A stretch of 64,000 nucleotides of DNA. Origin: Chitinophaga sp. YR627 (GTDB taxonomy: Bacteria > Bacteroidota > Bacteroidia > Chitinophagales > Chitinophagaceae). Under the pieces are notes generated by a model. It was not told the DNA's origin. It was given only the letters and a program-made list of their open reading frames with translations, and did not search any database. A program made the translations under genes and the position numbers. Below are positions 37,873-47,133 of the stretch, piece by piece. The stretch spans positions 186,001 through 250,000 of the forward strand of contig NZ_FOUX01000001.1 in assembly GCF_900114995.1 (NCBI RefSeq), written 5' to 3'. Positions within the stretch are counted from its first letter, which is position 1, and every line of letters starts with the position of its first letter.

Positions 37873-38145
37873 ATGCAAGAACAAGAAACCTGTCAACACA
37901 TCAGAGATATCAAAGAAGTGCAAATAGGCGAGGGGGGCGTATGCGAGGAATGTATCAAAAATGGGGGAGACTGGGTGCATCTGCGTACCTGTCAGACCTG
38001 TGGAGAGACGCTTTGTTGTGACCAGTCACCGAATAAACATATGACACGTCATCATCATGCTACGGGGCATCCGGTGATAGCTTCTGCGGAACCCGGGGAC
38101 CGCTGGCTGTGGTGTTATCCTGATAAGCTGTTTGTAGAATATTAG
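37873..38145 (+). CDS. Small UBP-type zinc-finger protein
   Basis: 90 residues. Spaced Cys/His residues follow the ZnF-UBP pattern: CQH near the start, CEECI, CQTCGETLCCD, then HMTRHHHATGHPVI, and a final WCY. Stand-alone UBP-type zinc fingers of about 90-100 residues occur in many bacteria and are of unknown function; in eukaryotes the fold binds the ubiquitin C-terminus. Cytoplasmic, monocistronic by spacing (505 nt before, 160 nt after). Confidence 0.85.
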   Translation: MQEQETCQHIRDIKEVQIGEGGVCEECIKNGGDWVHLRTCQTCGETLCCDQSPNKHMTRHHHATGHPVIASAEPGDRWLWCYPDKLFVEY

Positions 38146-38307
38146 CCTGAGAGCATACGTAGTTCTACGCATTTTTGGATGCTAACCCTTATCCTGCTAC
38201 GCAAATTGCCGGATTTGATAGCAGATAATATAAAAAGTGCTTACATTCGTACACATTATATTTTTCTTTTGACCATCCATCTTTAATTCTAAACCAATAA
38301 TTATACG

Positions 38308-38850
38308 ATGAAAAGGATCATTCTTGTGTCTTCTGTTGCCCTCATGGTAGCTATGGCTGCATGTAAAGGAAAGAACAAAACAGAGAATGCTGATCAACAG
38401 GCCCCAAGCTCCGAACAGCAGTCTGAAAGCACTCCAGCTGCCAGCACCCCGGCAAACGAACCTAAAACTTTCGCAATTACTTTCGCCCCGGACTCCGTAT
38501 ACCTGGGTAAGAAAAAAGAAGTGCTGGTTCGTTTGAAAAATGCAAAAGGTATTGAGTTAACTGACCCGGATGGGAAAGTGACCGGTACTGAAATTACCTA
38601 CGAAATTGAAGTGACCAACAAAAATGCAGTAGGTGGCAATGGTATTTTCTTTAATCCAAACGACTTCCGTCTACAACTGGATAATGGAAATAACCTGACG
38701 CACGACAATTACAATACTGTAAACGTTGATGCGGAGTCTACGAAAACTTCAGAAGAAAACAAATTCAAACTGCCAGCGGGTGCAAAACCTAAAAACCTGA
38801 ACCTGTTTTATGATGAAACAAGGGTTTCAGTTGGCGTTGAAATGAAATAA
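38308..38850 (+). CDS. Small lipoprotein with DUF4352-like Ig domain
   Basis: 180 residues with lipobox MAAC (C19), then a Gln/Ser/Pro-rich linker (residues 20-55). The C-terminal domain (about 58-180) is beta-rich and resembles telokin/DUF4352-type Ig folds (EITYEIEVTNKNAVGGNGIF, FNPNDFRLQLDNGN). No enzyme motif. Likely an envelope-bound protein of unknown role. It converges with the HxlR gene on a shared terminator. Confidence 0.65.
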   Translation: MKRIILVSSVALMVAMAACKGKNKTENADQQAPSSEQQSESTPAASTPANEPKTFAITFAPDSVYLGKKKEVLVRLKNAKGIELTDPDGKVTGTEITYEIEVTNKNAVGGNGIFFNPNDFRLQLDNGNNLTHDNYNTVNVDAESTKTSEENKFKLPAGAKPKNLNLFYDETRVSVGVEMK

Positions 38851-38879
38851 CCGGATATAATCCGTTTTTTACAATAAAG

Positions 38880-38906
38880 AGCTCTGGCGATTGCCGGGGC
38901 TTTTTA
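38880..38906. terminator. Terminator between converging genes
   Basis: AGCTCTGGC (38880-38888) pairs with GCCGGGGCT (38893-38901) with two G-U pairs around GATT, followed by TTTTTA. It lies 30 nt after the lipoprotein stop codon and directly at the 3' end of the minus-strand HxlR gene. Confidence 0.8.
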
Positions 38907-39296
38907 TTTTTCGGCAGCTTCTTCCTCCCTGATCACACAAGATAAACTACTCTTGATGACGGGTATATTTTCTTTTGCCATCTGCTGATCTCCCCACTCC
39001 CGTAAATGATCGATAAATGGTATCAGCAGCTGACTGGACGCCGTCAGCGAATACTCTACACGGGGCGGCATTGACTGAAATACTTCCCGGTGTACCAGCC
39101 CGTCTTCTTCCAGCTCACGCAGGGTCTGTGTCAGCATTTTAGTGGTAATATCCTTTATGGCACGACGTAGTTCGCCGTAACGTAATACTTTATACTGATG
39201 CAGGTACCAGAGGATCCGGCCTTTATACTTACCACCTATTCTTCTGAATGCGAAATCGACTGCACAGATAGGACCCTCAATATTTTTCTTTGCCAT
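38904..39296 (-). CDS. HxlR-family winged-helix regulator
   Basis: 130 residues. The N-terminal cysteine (C11, GPICAVDFAF) is followed by the family signature IGGKYKGRILWYLHQYKVLRYGELRR (quoted in part: IGGKYKGRILWYLHQ) and the recognition region KMLTQTLRELEEDGLVHREV. HxlR/HypR/YodB proteins are homodimeric repressors or activators, many sensing aldehydes, quinones or hypochlorite via that N-terminal Cys. It is divergent from a metallo-beta-lactamase-fold gene; a perfect palindrome between them is its likely operator. Confidence 0.92.
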   Translation of the reverse strand: MAKKNIEGPICAVDFAFRRIGGKYKGRILWYLHQYKVLRYGELRRAIKDITTKMLTQTLRELEEDGLVHREVFQSMPPRVEYSLTASSQLLIPFIDHLREWGDQQMAKENIPVIKSSLSCVIREEEAAEK

Positions 39297-39332
39297 GCGA
39301 GCACTTTTTTACGATTGAAAATCAATGTTAGT

Positions 39333-39363
39333 TACTTTTAAGTATCCTGGATACTTAAAAGTA
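39333..39363. promoter_or_regulatory. 15-bp perfect palindrome, likely HxlR operator
   Basis: TACTTTTAAGTATCC (39333-39347), a single T, then the exact reverse complement (39349-39363). Its right end adjoins the -33 box of the divergent MBL gene (39368-39371) and its left end lies 36 nt from the HxlR start codon, so bound dimer could control both genes. The TACTTTTAAGTA core is typical of the AT-rich dyads used by HxlR/YodB-type regulators. Confidence 0.8.
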
Positions 39364-39367
39364 CTTA

Positions 39368-39399
39368 CTTGACTCAAAGATACAACCCCCATACTTTTG
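39368..39399 (+). promoter_or_regulatory. Promoter of the MBL-fold gene
   Basis: CTTG at 39368-39371 and TACTTTTG at 39392-39399, 20 nt apart, match the Bacteroidota -33 TTTG / -7 TAnnTTTG arrangement with one mismatch in the -33 box. Transcription would start just before the ATG at 39416, giving a very short leader. The -33 box nearly touches the palindrome. Confidence 0.65.
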
Positions 39400-39415
39400 A
39401 CCTAAATATTTGAAG

Positions 39416-40396
39416 ATGGAAAGAAGAACCCTCATAAAAAGAATGGCCATTCTGGGCCTCGGTGCAACATTACCCATACATCAACTGCTGGCCCGTTCCC
39501 TGAACAAGGCGGTCGCGCGTCCCTATCATCGCTTTCAGCTGGGAGCGCTCGAAATGACGGTAGTGACGGACGGGCATATTGTGATGAGCCCTGTGCAGGA
39601 CCATTTTGCCCAGGATGTACCTGCGGCAGAAGTGACAAAATTGTTACAGGATAGTTTCCGTTCTACGAAAGCGGTTGACCTGGGTATGAATATGCTGCTG
39701 GTCCGGAAAGAAAAAGAAGTGATACTGATCGATACCGGCGCAGGCTTTGGATTTGGCCCTGACTGTGGCTGGCTGCCGCAGTCACTGAAAGATGCAGGGA
39801 TAGCTATAAATGACGTAACAAGGATCGTGATCACGCATGCGCATCCGGACCATATCGGCGGACTGTTCAGCAGGGACGGTCAACTGGTCTTCCCGCAGGC
39901 ACAGGTGTATATGTCGGAAACAGAGCATCGTTTCTGGCTATCGGATAAGCCGGATTTCTCAAAGAGTAAATTTGGAGATAAAGCATTGCTGGCAAAGATA
40001 CTGGTAGCTACTAAGCAGACCTTAACTGCGCTCAGAGACCGGCTACATTTCTTCGATTACAAGGAAACTTTATTTGGTTGTATACGTTTGCAGCCGGCAC
40101 CGGGTCATACACCGGGACATACGCTCGTGCGCGTATTTTCAGGTGATGAAGAGATCGTACATATTGCTGATCTGATACATTCTGATGTATTGCTGTTCCC
40201 TCATCCCGAGTGGGGTTTTGATGGCGATACTGATTTTACGCAGGCAGCGGATACGCGCAGAAAAGTGCTGGCATCGCTGGCCGCTGATCGTACGACGGTG
40301 TTTTCTTATCACCTGCCATGGCCGGGAATCGGGCATGTGCAAAAGAAAGAAGATGGTTTTGCGTGGATCGCCGAAACATATGCATTCCCTGATTGA
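39416..40396 (+). CDS. Exported metallo-beta-lactamase-fold hydrolase
   Basis: 326 residues from the ATG at 39416 (a TTG at 39410 is in frame). MERRTLIKRMAILGLGA is a Tat-like signal. The metal-binding motif HAHPDH (residues 141-146) sits in IVITHAHPDHIGGL; further ligands are the His in PGHTPGHT, the Asp of HIADLIHSD and the His in FSYHLPWPG. The scaffold is that of the AHL-lactonase/PQQ-linked MBL hydrolase group, so ester or lactone hydrolysis is possible; the substrate is unknown. Under likely control of the divergent HxlR protein, which suggests a detoxification or stress role. Confidence 0.88.
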   Translation: MERRTLIKRMAILGLGATLPIHQLLARSLNKAVARPYHRFQLGALEMTVVTDGHIVMSPVQDHFAQDVPAAEVTKLLQDSFRSTKAVDLGMNMLLVRKEKEVILIDTGAGFGFGPDCGWLPQSLKDAGIAINDVTRIVITHAHPDHIGGLFSRDGQLVFPQAQVYMSETEHRFWLSDKPDFSKSKFGDKALLAKILVATKQTLTALRDRLHFFDYKETLFGCIRLQPAPGHTPGHTLVRVFSGDEEIVHIADLIHSDVLLFPHPEWGFDGDTDFTQAADTRRKVLASLAADRTTVFSYHLPWPGIGHVQKKEDGFAWIAETYAFPD

Positions 40397-40402
40397 TGTA
40401 GT

Positions 40403-40437
40403 ACAACACAAGCAGCACTTATTGCTGCTTGTGTTGT
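40403..40437. terminator. Hairpin shared by converging genes
   Basis: Perfect 15-bp stem ACAACACAAGCAGCA (40403-40417) with its complement at 40423-40437, loop CTTAT. It starts 7 nt after the MBL-fold stop codon and ends 8 nt before the 3' end of the minus-strand STAND gene. No strong T-run on either side, but position and symmetry fit a bidirectional terminator. Confidence 0.75.
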
Positions 40438-40444
40438 TATATAA

Positions 40445-43400
40445 TTATCGGATAGCAATATCTTCCAGGGCTTTTTCCAGTTCGGCGGAACTAAAGGTTC
40501 GCAGCTTACGTTGCGATGAAAGTGCCTCCGGTGTACCTTTTACCCAGAGTTTGAGTTTGAGGCCATTCATGCTCATGATCATGTCTGTATTGGCCGGATT
40601 GAAAGCCCATGAGGTATAGTTTGCATAACCACCAAAATTCTCTGTACGATACCCGTTGTTATCATATATGGATAAGGAGCCGCTTTCTCCCGTAATGAGA
40701 TAGTTTCCGTTTTCAGAGAGTACCACACGTCTTGCGTAAGGAATATTGCCGGGTAATTTCCTGCTGCTCTTCGGCAGACTGAATGCATATAATATTGGCG
40801 GATTGCTCAGCTGTGGTCTGATAAAGTTTTTACTGATCTGTTGTTGCTGTACCTGTTGCTGCTGTTGCATCTGTTGCTGTTCGGCCGGTTCCGCCATAAA
40901 GAGCAGGGTACGCAGGTTATCGGCGATGCTGACGATGGATACCCTGGAGTAATCTTTCTCCAGTGGTACAAAATATCTTTCTGATACAATCTTATTGCCG
41001 GCGCTTCTGGCTAACAGCAGCCTTTTTCCGGATACAGCAATAAATCCGTTACCACCTTTGGCGAGGAAGCTGTTGGGTTCCTGGAAGGTTCTTATCAGCC
41101 GGCCGTTGGTCAGGTCATATGCTTCGATTACACCACTCTTTCTGATATATAGCAGAGAATCATTGGAGCTGACTTCTGTATCATCATCATTATTCCCCGA
41201 TGGGATCACTACAGCTGTCGTGGCACTGACACTCTTCCTGATCTGTACTTCAGACGGTGTGACGACGATGATCCTGCCCCGTGCTGTGTATAAGGCTTTT
41301 ACCACACTTTCCATTCTTTCAGAAGTGCCCTTTAACGCGCCGTTCGAATTATAGCTGAAGATATTGTTGCGGGTGGTGATCAATGCGCTGTTGTCTACCG
41401 GACTGAATTGTGCGGAGAGGATCTTGCCATTGAGCACGATGCCGGTATCTTTGTGATTAGACAGATCGAGCAGCCTGAATTTATTATCTCCCTGTATGGC
41501 GAGTACTGTTTTCCCGTTGTCAGCAAAGAAAGCGGAAGAGACATTATCAATAATAAAAGATTCGTAGTATGTATTGCGGTTGTTCAGGGTATCATGAATA
41601 TAGTTTTTGATCTTCTGGTTGCCACTATCGTACTTCAATGATTCAAGCGCCAGCTGATAGGCCATAGCAGGATCTGAATGCATGAGTGAGCGGGATTTGG
41701 TGAGATAGGCAGCAGTTAGTTTGGCATATTCCACTTCCCTGGTTTTGTTCTGAATGATGACCAGCTGTGTCTTCAGCGAGTCGGAATAAGTACGCAATGA
41801 GTCAGCCTTTGCCTGTAAGGATAAAGAATATTTTTTTACTTCTTCCTGTGATGAGATCAGTGCATTTTGTTTGATCAGGAGTTCCTTCTTTTGTCGTTCG
41901 ACAATAGTACGTGCTTTCTTTTCCTGACTTGCGGCGGAATCGGCTTTTTGTCTGGCGATATTAGCTTCTTCGGCGCTTTCACGGGCTCTTTCTGCGGCGA
42001 CGTTCAGTGACTGATTGAGTTTGGTGAGATCATCTGCGGAGCTTTGTAAACGGTGATTCAGTTCCTGTATCTGCTTTACAGATTTCTCTGATTTATTCCA
42101 TTGACTGTATACGTAACTGGCTGCTATCAGCAGGGAGAAGAGCCCCAGGGCCAGCAGGATGGTTCTTTGCTTTTGCAGCCGCGTCTTTGCTTTTTCTCCT
42201 TTGAGTTTTTCCAGGAGCACGGCTTCTTTTTCGCTGTTCAGTTTAGCGATCGCTTCCTGTTTGCTGAGTTTTTCTTCCAGCAGTTCTTTTTCTCTTCTTT
42301 CCTTTTCTGAACTTAGTTTGGCGACAGCTTCCTGACGACTGAGTTTTTCTTCTACGAGTTCCTGTTCCCTTCTTTTCTTTCTGTCTTCGAGTTCGTTTCT
42401 GCGCTGGAGGCTTTTCTTTACGAAATTGGTTTCCTGCCGGTTCAACCAGTTGTCGGGCGACTGCATAATATTCAGCAGGGTATTCAGTTTCGGATCGTCA
42501 TGCCACAGCTTTTTAGGGTTGAGTCTGAACTGTTTGACGGCGTCGGAGAGGTCCTGTTGCAGGTAAAGCAGGTCTTTACCATATTGTTTGATCCAGTCAC
42601 CGATGAGGTTCCAGGAGCGGATCAGAGAATCGTGGGCAGGCTCGTAGTAGATCTGGCCATTTTCATCCGGCCCGGATACGATCAGGCGGCTGTTCACCAG
42701 TTCGTTGAGCACTTTCTGCACCCGTTCATTTTCCACCGGACTTTCATACACCAGGTCTTCCGCAAGGATGCGTTTGGATGCTTTTTCATTGATACTGAGG
42801 GACAGCATCCGCAGCATCACGTTTTTGATGGTGTGCTGGGTTTCAGGATCAGAGTTACTATATAGTTTGGAGGCTCTGAGGCGTAGTCCGTCGACAACGC
42901 CGCCGATCGCATTGTAATGATCTTCCGTGAGGAAACCGTCATTTGCCCCGCTTTTCTCATACTCGATGTACATCTGTTCCAATGCGTAGGAGAGCAGGGG
43001 CAGCGTACCGTTGGACTGCATCACATCACGTACGATATTGTCAACGAGGTAGGTGGGTTTGTATTCGAGTCCGGCGAGATAGGCCGGTTCCGTAATAATC
43101 TCTCTGACGGCGCTTTCCATCAGGTCGGGAATGGTCTTTTTGGCTTCGCGCCAGCCGGTAAGAGCTCTTTCAAATTCGTATTCATAATCTGCACGGACGC
43201 TGAGCACTATTTTCAGTTGCTGGAGCCTGGGATCGGGACTGTTCTGGACATCATTGAGCAGGTTGATGAACTCTTCACTTTCCTGTGTACTGGCCTGGGT
43301 ACTGAGTTCTTCGAACTGGTCGATATATATGAGGGCTCTGCCGCCGTCGAGGGCTGTAAGCCGCCGCTGTATTTCCCGGCCGAAGATCATGGGATGTGTG

Positions 43401-44746
43401 CCGGGTTCACCGTTGATAACGATATATCCTTCTGTTTTCAGCGCAGGAATGATACCAGCTTTGATGATGGAAGATTTACCCGAACCGGAGGGACCTACGA
43501 TAACGAGCAGGCGTTTGTCTTCGAAAAAGGTCAGCAGTTCCCGGAGGATCATGCTACGGCCGAAGAAGATAGTGGCGTCTTTTTCTTCGTAGGCAGGCAG
43601 TCCTTTGAAGGGATTACCCTGTACGGAGGGGTGGATATTCCTGCCCCTGGAAGCGGCTGTTTTCTTTTGTACGATCAGTGGTACGAGGCTATCGTGCGTC
43701 AGGGTATAGACTTCGTTGTCTGTTTCCCGGCCACATTTCACCAGTTTACTTTTACTCAGTTCGTTGAGCCACATGCGGGCCGTCTGCTGGTCAATATCCT
43801 GTAATTCGGTGAGCCGGAGCGGTTGTTTGGTCTGGGAGCGGGATACAAAATGTTGCAGCAGGAACCAGACGCCACCTGTTTTTCCTTTAGAGACCCGTTC
43901 AACGACGGCGTTCAGGTAGCGCGTCAGTACATTTCTGCCATCACCGATCTCCCGGAGGATGTTATGCGTGAAAGCGATATCTGCGTCCGGTGGGGCTTTC
44001 TCAGCCGCTTTTTCCCATGCCCAGAAGAGGTAGACCTGGAGATTGGCCAGGTCTACGCGGCTGTCTATTGAGCAGTCGGTCGCTATTTTGGCGGCGCAGG
44101 CCCGGTGGTCGGCATCGGGCGTCTGGATATTGTATTTGTCCAGGAGTTTGGATACGGCTTCAGTCGCCTCCGGGATGCTCATAGGCTCTATTTTGACGGA
44201 GGCTTTGAAGACCGGCAGACCGGCATCCTGTAATGTTTTGAGGTGGCCGTGGTATTCTTCCCGGACCACCAGGATGATCTTGCACTGTATGTCACTGCTC
44301 AGGATCTCTTTTATGATGCCTATAAAGGCCTGAATTTCGCCGTTTGAGCCGAAGATGAATAATTCCTCCAGCTGATCAAAAACGAGGAATATGGGCTTAA
44401 AATGCTTCAGGTAGACCCTGCGGATGATCTCCGGTACGGGAGAGGGCGGCGCGGAAGGACTGTCCCCTGCTTCCCGTGAGAGTGTTTCGGTCAGGCTCCG
44501 GTTGAGTTCTTCTTTCCGGGTGATCCAGACGGCGTGCCAGTCGGTGCGTCTGAACTTATTGGCCAGACCACATTGAATGAGACTGGTTTTACCGACGCCG
44601 GAGACGCCATATACCAGTATGAGATTGGCCGCAAAAGAAAGGTTGTACAGGTGCTCTATTTCTGCGGACCGCCCGCCCCATATGTCCTTGTCTTCCTTGG
44701 TATAGGACTCCAGCAGCTTGAAGGGATTTTCCATCAGTTTCATCAT
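40445..44746 (-). CDS. Tandem double-STAND NTPase, transmembrane, with propeller-like C-terminus
   Basis: 1433 residues. Two complete nSTAND NTPase modules lie in tandem. Module 1 has Walker A GVSGVGKTS (47-55) and Walker B PIFLVFDQLEE (118-128); module 2 has GPSGSGKSS (418-426) and ALIYIDQFEE (471-480). A helical region follows, with two near-identical 25-residue coiled-coil units (about 792-841). One membrane helix (862-882) comes next, preceded by many Lys/Arg, then a second coiled coil (about 885-1010). DPAMAYQLALESLKYD (about 1025-1040) is the linker typical of WD40-bearing STAND proteins. The end (about 1060-1410) has propeller-like repeats with a poly-Gln stretch at 1289-1303. It overlaps the CHAT gene by ATGA. 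Likely the sensing and switching half of a CHAT-STAND conflict module. Confidence 0.88.
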   Translation of the reverse strand: MMKLMENPFKLLESYTKEDKDIWGGRSAEIEHLYNLSFAANLILVYGVSGVGKTSLIQCGLANKFRRTDWHAVWITRKEELNRSLTETLSREAGDSPSAPPSPVPEIIRRVYLKHFKPIFLVFDQLEELFIFGSNGEIQAFIGIIKEILSSDIQCKIILVVREEYHGHLKTLQDAGLPVFKASVKIEPMSIPEATEAVSKLLDKYNIQTPDADHRACAAKIATDCSIDSRVDLANLQVYLFWAWEKAAEKAPPDADIAFTHNILREIGDGRNVLTRYLNAVVERVSKGKTGGVWFLLQHFVSRSQTKQPLRLTELQDIDQQTARMWLNELSKSKLVKCGRETDNEVYTLTHDSLVPLIVQKKTAASRGRNIHPSVQGNPFKGLPAYEEKDATIFFGRSMILRELLTFFEDKRLLVIVGPSGSGKSSIIKAGIIPALKTEGYIVINGEPGTHPMIFGREIQRRLTALDGGRALIYIDQFEELSTQASTQESEEFINLLNDVQNSPDPRLQQLKIVLSVRADYEYEFERALTGWREAKKTIPDLMESAVREIITEPAYLAGLEYKPTYLVDNIVRDVMQSNGTLPLLSYALEQMYIEYEKSGANDGFLTEDHYNAIGGVVDGLRLRASKLYSNSDPETQHTIKNVMLRMLSLSINEKASKRILAEDLVYESPVENERVQKVLNELVNSRLIVSGPDENGQIYYEPAHDSLIRSWNLIGDWIKQYGKDLLYLQQDLSDAVKQFRLNPKKLWHDDPKLNTLLNIMQSPDNWLNRQETNFVKKSLQRRNELEDRKKRREQELVEEKLSRQEAVAKLSSEKERREKELLEEKLSKQEAIAKLNSEKEAVLLEKLKGEKAKTRLQKQRTILLALGLFSLLIAASYVYSQWNKSEKSVKQIQELNHRLQSSADDLTKLNQSLNVAAERARESAEEANIARQKADSAASQEKKARTIVERQKKELLIKQNALISSQEEVKKYSLSLQAKADSLRTYSDSLKTQLVIIQNKTREVEYAKLTAAYLTKSRSLMHSDPAMAYQLALESLKYDSGNQKIKNYIHDTLNNRNTYYESFIIDNVSSAFFADNGKTVLAIQGDNKFRLLDLSNHKDTGIVLNGKILSAQFSPVDNSALITTRNNIFSYNSNGALKGTSERMESVVKALYTARGRIIVVTPSEVQIRKSVSATTAVVIPSGNNDDDTEVSSNDSLLYIRKSGVIEAYDLTNGRLIRTFQEPNSFLAKGGNGFIAVSGKRLLLARSAGNKIVSERYFVPLEKDYSRVSIVSIADNLRTLLFMAEPAEQQQMQQQQQVQQQQISKNFIRPQLSNPPILYAFSLPKSSRKLPGNIPYARRVVLSENGNYLITGESGSLSIYDNNGYRTENFGGYANYTSWAFNPANTDMIMSMNGLKLKLWVKGTPEALSSQRKLRTFSSAELEKALEDIAIR

Positions 44747-46815
44747 GACTGGCTGTTTATGGGTGTGGTGTTTTGTACGGTGACCGGTGTAGCCGCTATT
44801 TTTGAGCGGTAGTACGCGAATTCTGCATGCAATTGCAGCAGGCGGTTGGTGATCCTGTTCTTTTCACGGTCTGTTTTGATGGCCATATCCTCGATGAAGC
44901 GCAGAGTGGTTTTGGTAATGGTGGAGGCGCCGAGTTCTATATCCTGTGTTTCCGGCAGGATGTGGATGAGTCTTTCGTTACTGGTCAGACTTTTATAGAC
45001 GATGCCATTGCCTTCGGTGTAGTTGTAGAAATAGAGGTCTACCCCGTCAAACTCGCACTGCACATTTTTATCGATCAGGAAGGGGGAGAGGGACAGGTAT
45101 TCGAACATCCTGTAGATCTCTTTGACCAGGATCACGGAATAGGATTCTGCATATTCCGGCAGGGATTGCAGTTCCATGACCTCCATTCTGTCGGAGATAC
45201 GCTGTTCCAGCAACATGTACTTATGGAAGTAGGTCTTTGCGAGTACATTCCGTTTCCGGATAGCCTCTACGTTTTTGATGACAACCATCTTGTATTGCAG
45301 GATAAAGAACAGTTCTTTCAGAAGATTGATCAGTCCCCGTTCTATTTCCTTACAATGATGAATATAGGCGGCGGTTGTATTGAGCATAGGCATTTTGGCT
45401 TTAATGCCTTTGATCACCATATGAGAATTAAAGAAATTGTTCTCATAGGTGTTGATGCTTTCGAAGTGCAGGTATTCTTTGACAAAAGGTGCGATATCCG
45501 GTTCATCTTTCAGGTTTTCCTTTAATACCTGGCTGATGACCTCGATGAAGGAGGTGTAGTCAAAGTCCTGTTCGTTTTCTTTGGTCTGCCGGAAATAGTT
45601 TAAGATGATCTCCTTCTGGATAGGATTGAACGCCAGTATTTTCCCGATCTTCTCTTTCATGCCGTATACTTCCAGCAGGTCGGAGAGGATGGTAGCGGCG
45701 GCCAGTTTGACCAGTATTTCATAGAAGTTGATCTGCAGGTCGAGAAATTCGGCGTAGTCTTCTTCTGTGAGGAGGTTCTCTTTACTGAAAGAGTACATCC
45801 GCTGGAGGAGTTTACCCAGTGGCAGGGGGAAGGTATTGATCAGTTTATCAGCGATATCGCTCAGGCTTTGCGGGTCCTGGATATAGGCTGCATAGAGGTC
45901 ATTGATCTCTTTCAGCTGGATATTGCGCCGGTTGAATTTATCGTTGATGTTTTCGACTTCGATGAGCACTTCTTTGGCGGAGAGGTCTGACTTGTCGTAG
46001 AGGGTGGCGATGAGCGCGTCCCTTTCTTTGGCCAGATTGGCATACAGGCGGCTGGCATTGGCGGCCAGTGCCCGGATCAATTCGTCATTGGGGGCATATT
46101 TCTCCTTGTCATCATATTTTTCGTTGAGGTATTGGGTGATCGACCAGTCGTCTGTCAGCGATTCCTTGTAATAGATCCCCCAGGGAAATTCCTGCTGTTC
46201 AGTATCCTCCTCCGGATCATCATCCATGACGGCGGCACGTTTTGTACCGATATAGCGATTGGGCCCTTTGGGGAACAGTGCGAAGTGTTCGCCGGAGAGG
46301 ACGAAGGTCTTTGCAAAGTCGAAGGCTTTTCCGATGGGCCATGACTTGGTCAGGGCGGTGTAGAAGTAGATGGAGAAGTCGGCCGCTACTTTATCGTATA
46401 CAGGACGTTGTGTACCGATGACGATAGGAACACCTTTCTGCGGATTGGCCGGATCGGGCGTATGCAGTACGTCTATGATCTCTCTGGATGCACAGGCGTT
46501 GAGGAATACGAGTTTGATATTAGGGGCGAATGCCATGAGTTCTGCGAGACCTTCTTTTCTAAAGGCGCCATCTTTTGTGAAGAAGAGGGCGAGGCTGTTG
46601 CCATGGCCTGAAAAGTGCATGATCTCAATATCTGGACCGTGGTCAGCGAAGTAACGGAATAAGTCATCTTTAGTGGCACTTATAAGAATATCCGGATTTA
46701 AGTGCTTTTTGATGTTTCCGAAGTAGGTGTTGATCTCTTTGATCTCCTGTTCGACATAACGTAGCGGTTCTTCTTTCATGTCGTTGGCATACGCCAATAG
46801 CGCTATTCTTGACAT
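44743..46815 (-). CDS. CHAT-domain caspase-like protein
   Basis: 690 residues. Residues 1-190 form a CHAT (caspase HetF-associated) domain. It starts RIALLAYANDMKEEPLRYVE, has the catalytic His in IMHFSGHGN (H71) and the catalytic Cys in VFLNACAS (C108), and continues with the substrate-channel motif GVPIVIGTQRPVYDKVAADF. The remaining 500 residues are mostly helical and unlike any family I recognise; they may bind the STAND partner. In known CHAT-STAND pairs the protease is the effector, released by NTP-driven oligomerisation of the partner. It is the first gene of the two-gene operon (4-nt overlap). No signal peptide, so cytoplasmic. Confidence 0.88.
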   Translation of the reverse strand: MSRIALLAYANDMKEEPLRYVEQEIKEINTYFGNIKKHLNPDILISATKDDLFRYFADHGPDIEIMHFSGHGNSLALFFTKDGAFRKEGLAELMAFAPNIKLVFLNACASREIIDVLHTPDPANPQKGVPIVIGTQRPVYDKVAADFSIYFYTALTKSWPIGKAFDFAKTFVLSGEHFALFPKGPNRYIGTKRAAVMDDDPEEDTEQQEFPWGIYYKESLTDDWSITQYLNEKYDDKEKYAPNDELIRALAANASRLYANLAKERDALIATLYDKSDLSAKEVLIEVENINDKFNRRNIQLKEINDLYAAYIQDPQSLSDIADKLINTFPLPLGKLLQRMYSFSKENLLTEEDYAEFLDLQINFYEILVKLAAATILSDLLEVYGMKEKIGKILAFNPIQKEIILNYFRQTKENEQDFDYTSFIEVISQVLKENLKDEPDIAPFVKEYLHFESINTYENNFFNSHMVIKGIKAKMPMLNTTAAYIHHCKEIERGLINLLKELFFILQYKMVVIKNVEAIRKRNVLAKTYFHKYMLLEQRISDRMEVMELQSLPEYAESYSVILVKEIYRMFEYLSLSPFLIDKNVQCEFDGVDLYFYNYTEGNGIVYKSLTSNERLIHILPETQDIELGASTITKTTLRFIEDMAIKTDREKNRITNRLLQLHAEFAYYRSKIAATPVTVQNTTPINSQS

Positions 46816-47133
46816 TTCTCACTAATGTTTTAACCAGGTTGGAAGGATATATTGGGGGTGCTGGGGTACTCTGAAACTTTGCTGTTATTTATAATATGCC
46901 AGTATTAAGTTAAGGAATTTAATCGCAATTGAAAAATATAATGGCCAGAGCCAGCTGAACTTTGATTCCCATTAAATTATTTCTATATTGGCTGCTAACG
47001 AAGCCCGTTACGGAAAACCAGTATAAATAATATCATAATAGGAGAATATTATGCAATAAGAGGTCTATTCCACAGTTACAGGCATTGCAATCCTACACCA
47101 GGCAAATAATTCGTAATCTATTAAAGTAACAAG
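46816..47133. other. Divergent intergenic region, CHAT operon and hexosaminidase
   Basis: 318 nt between two genes reading outwards. It should hold both promoters, but I found no good TAnnTTTG box in either direction and no strong palindrome. AT-rich in its middle part. Nothing coding is supported. Confidence 0.5.
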
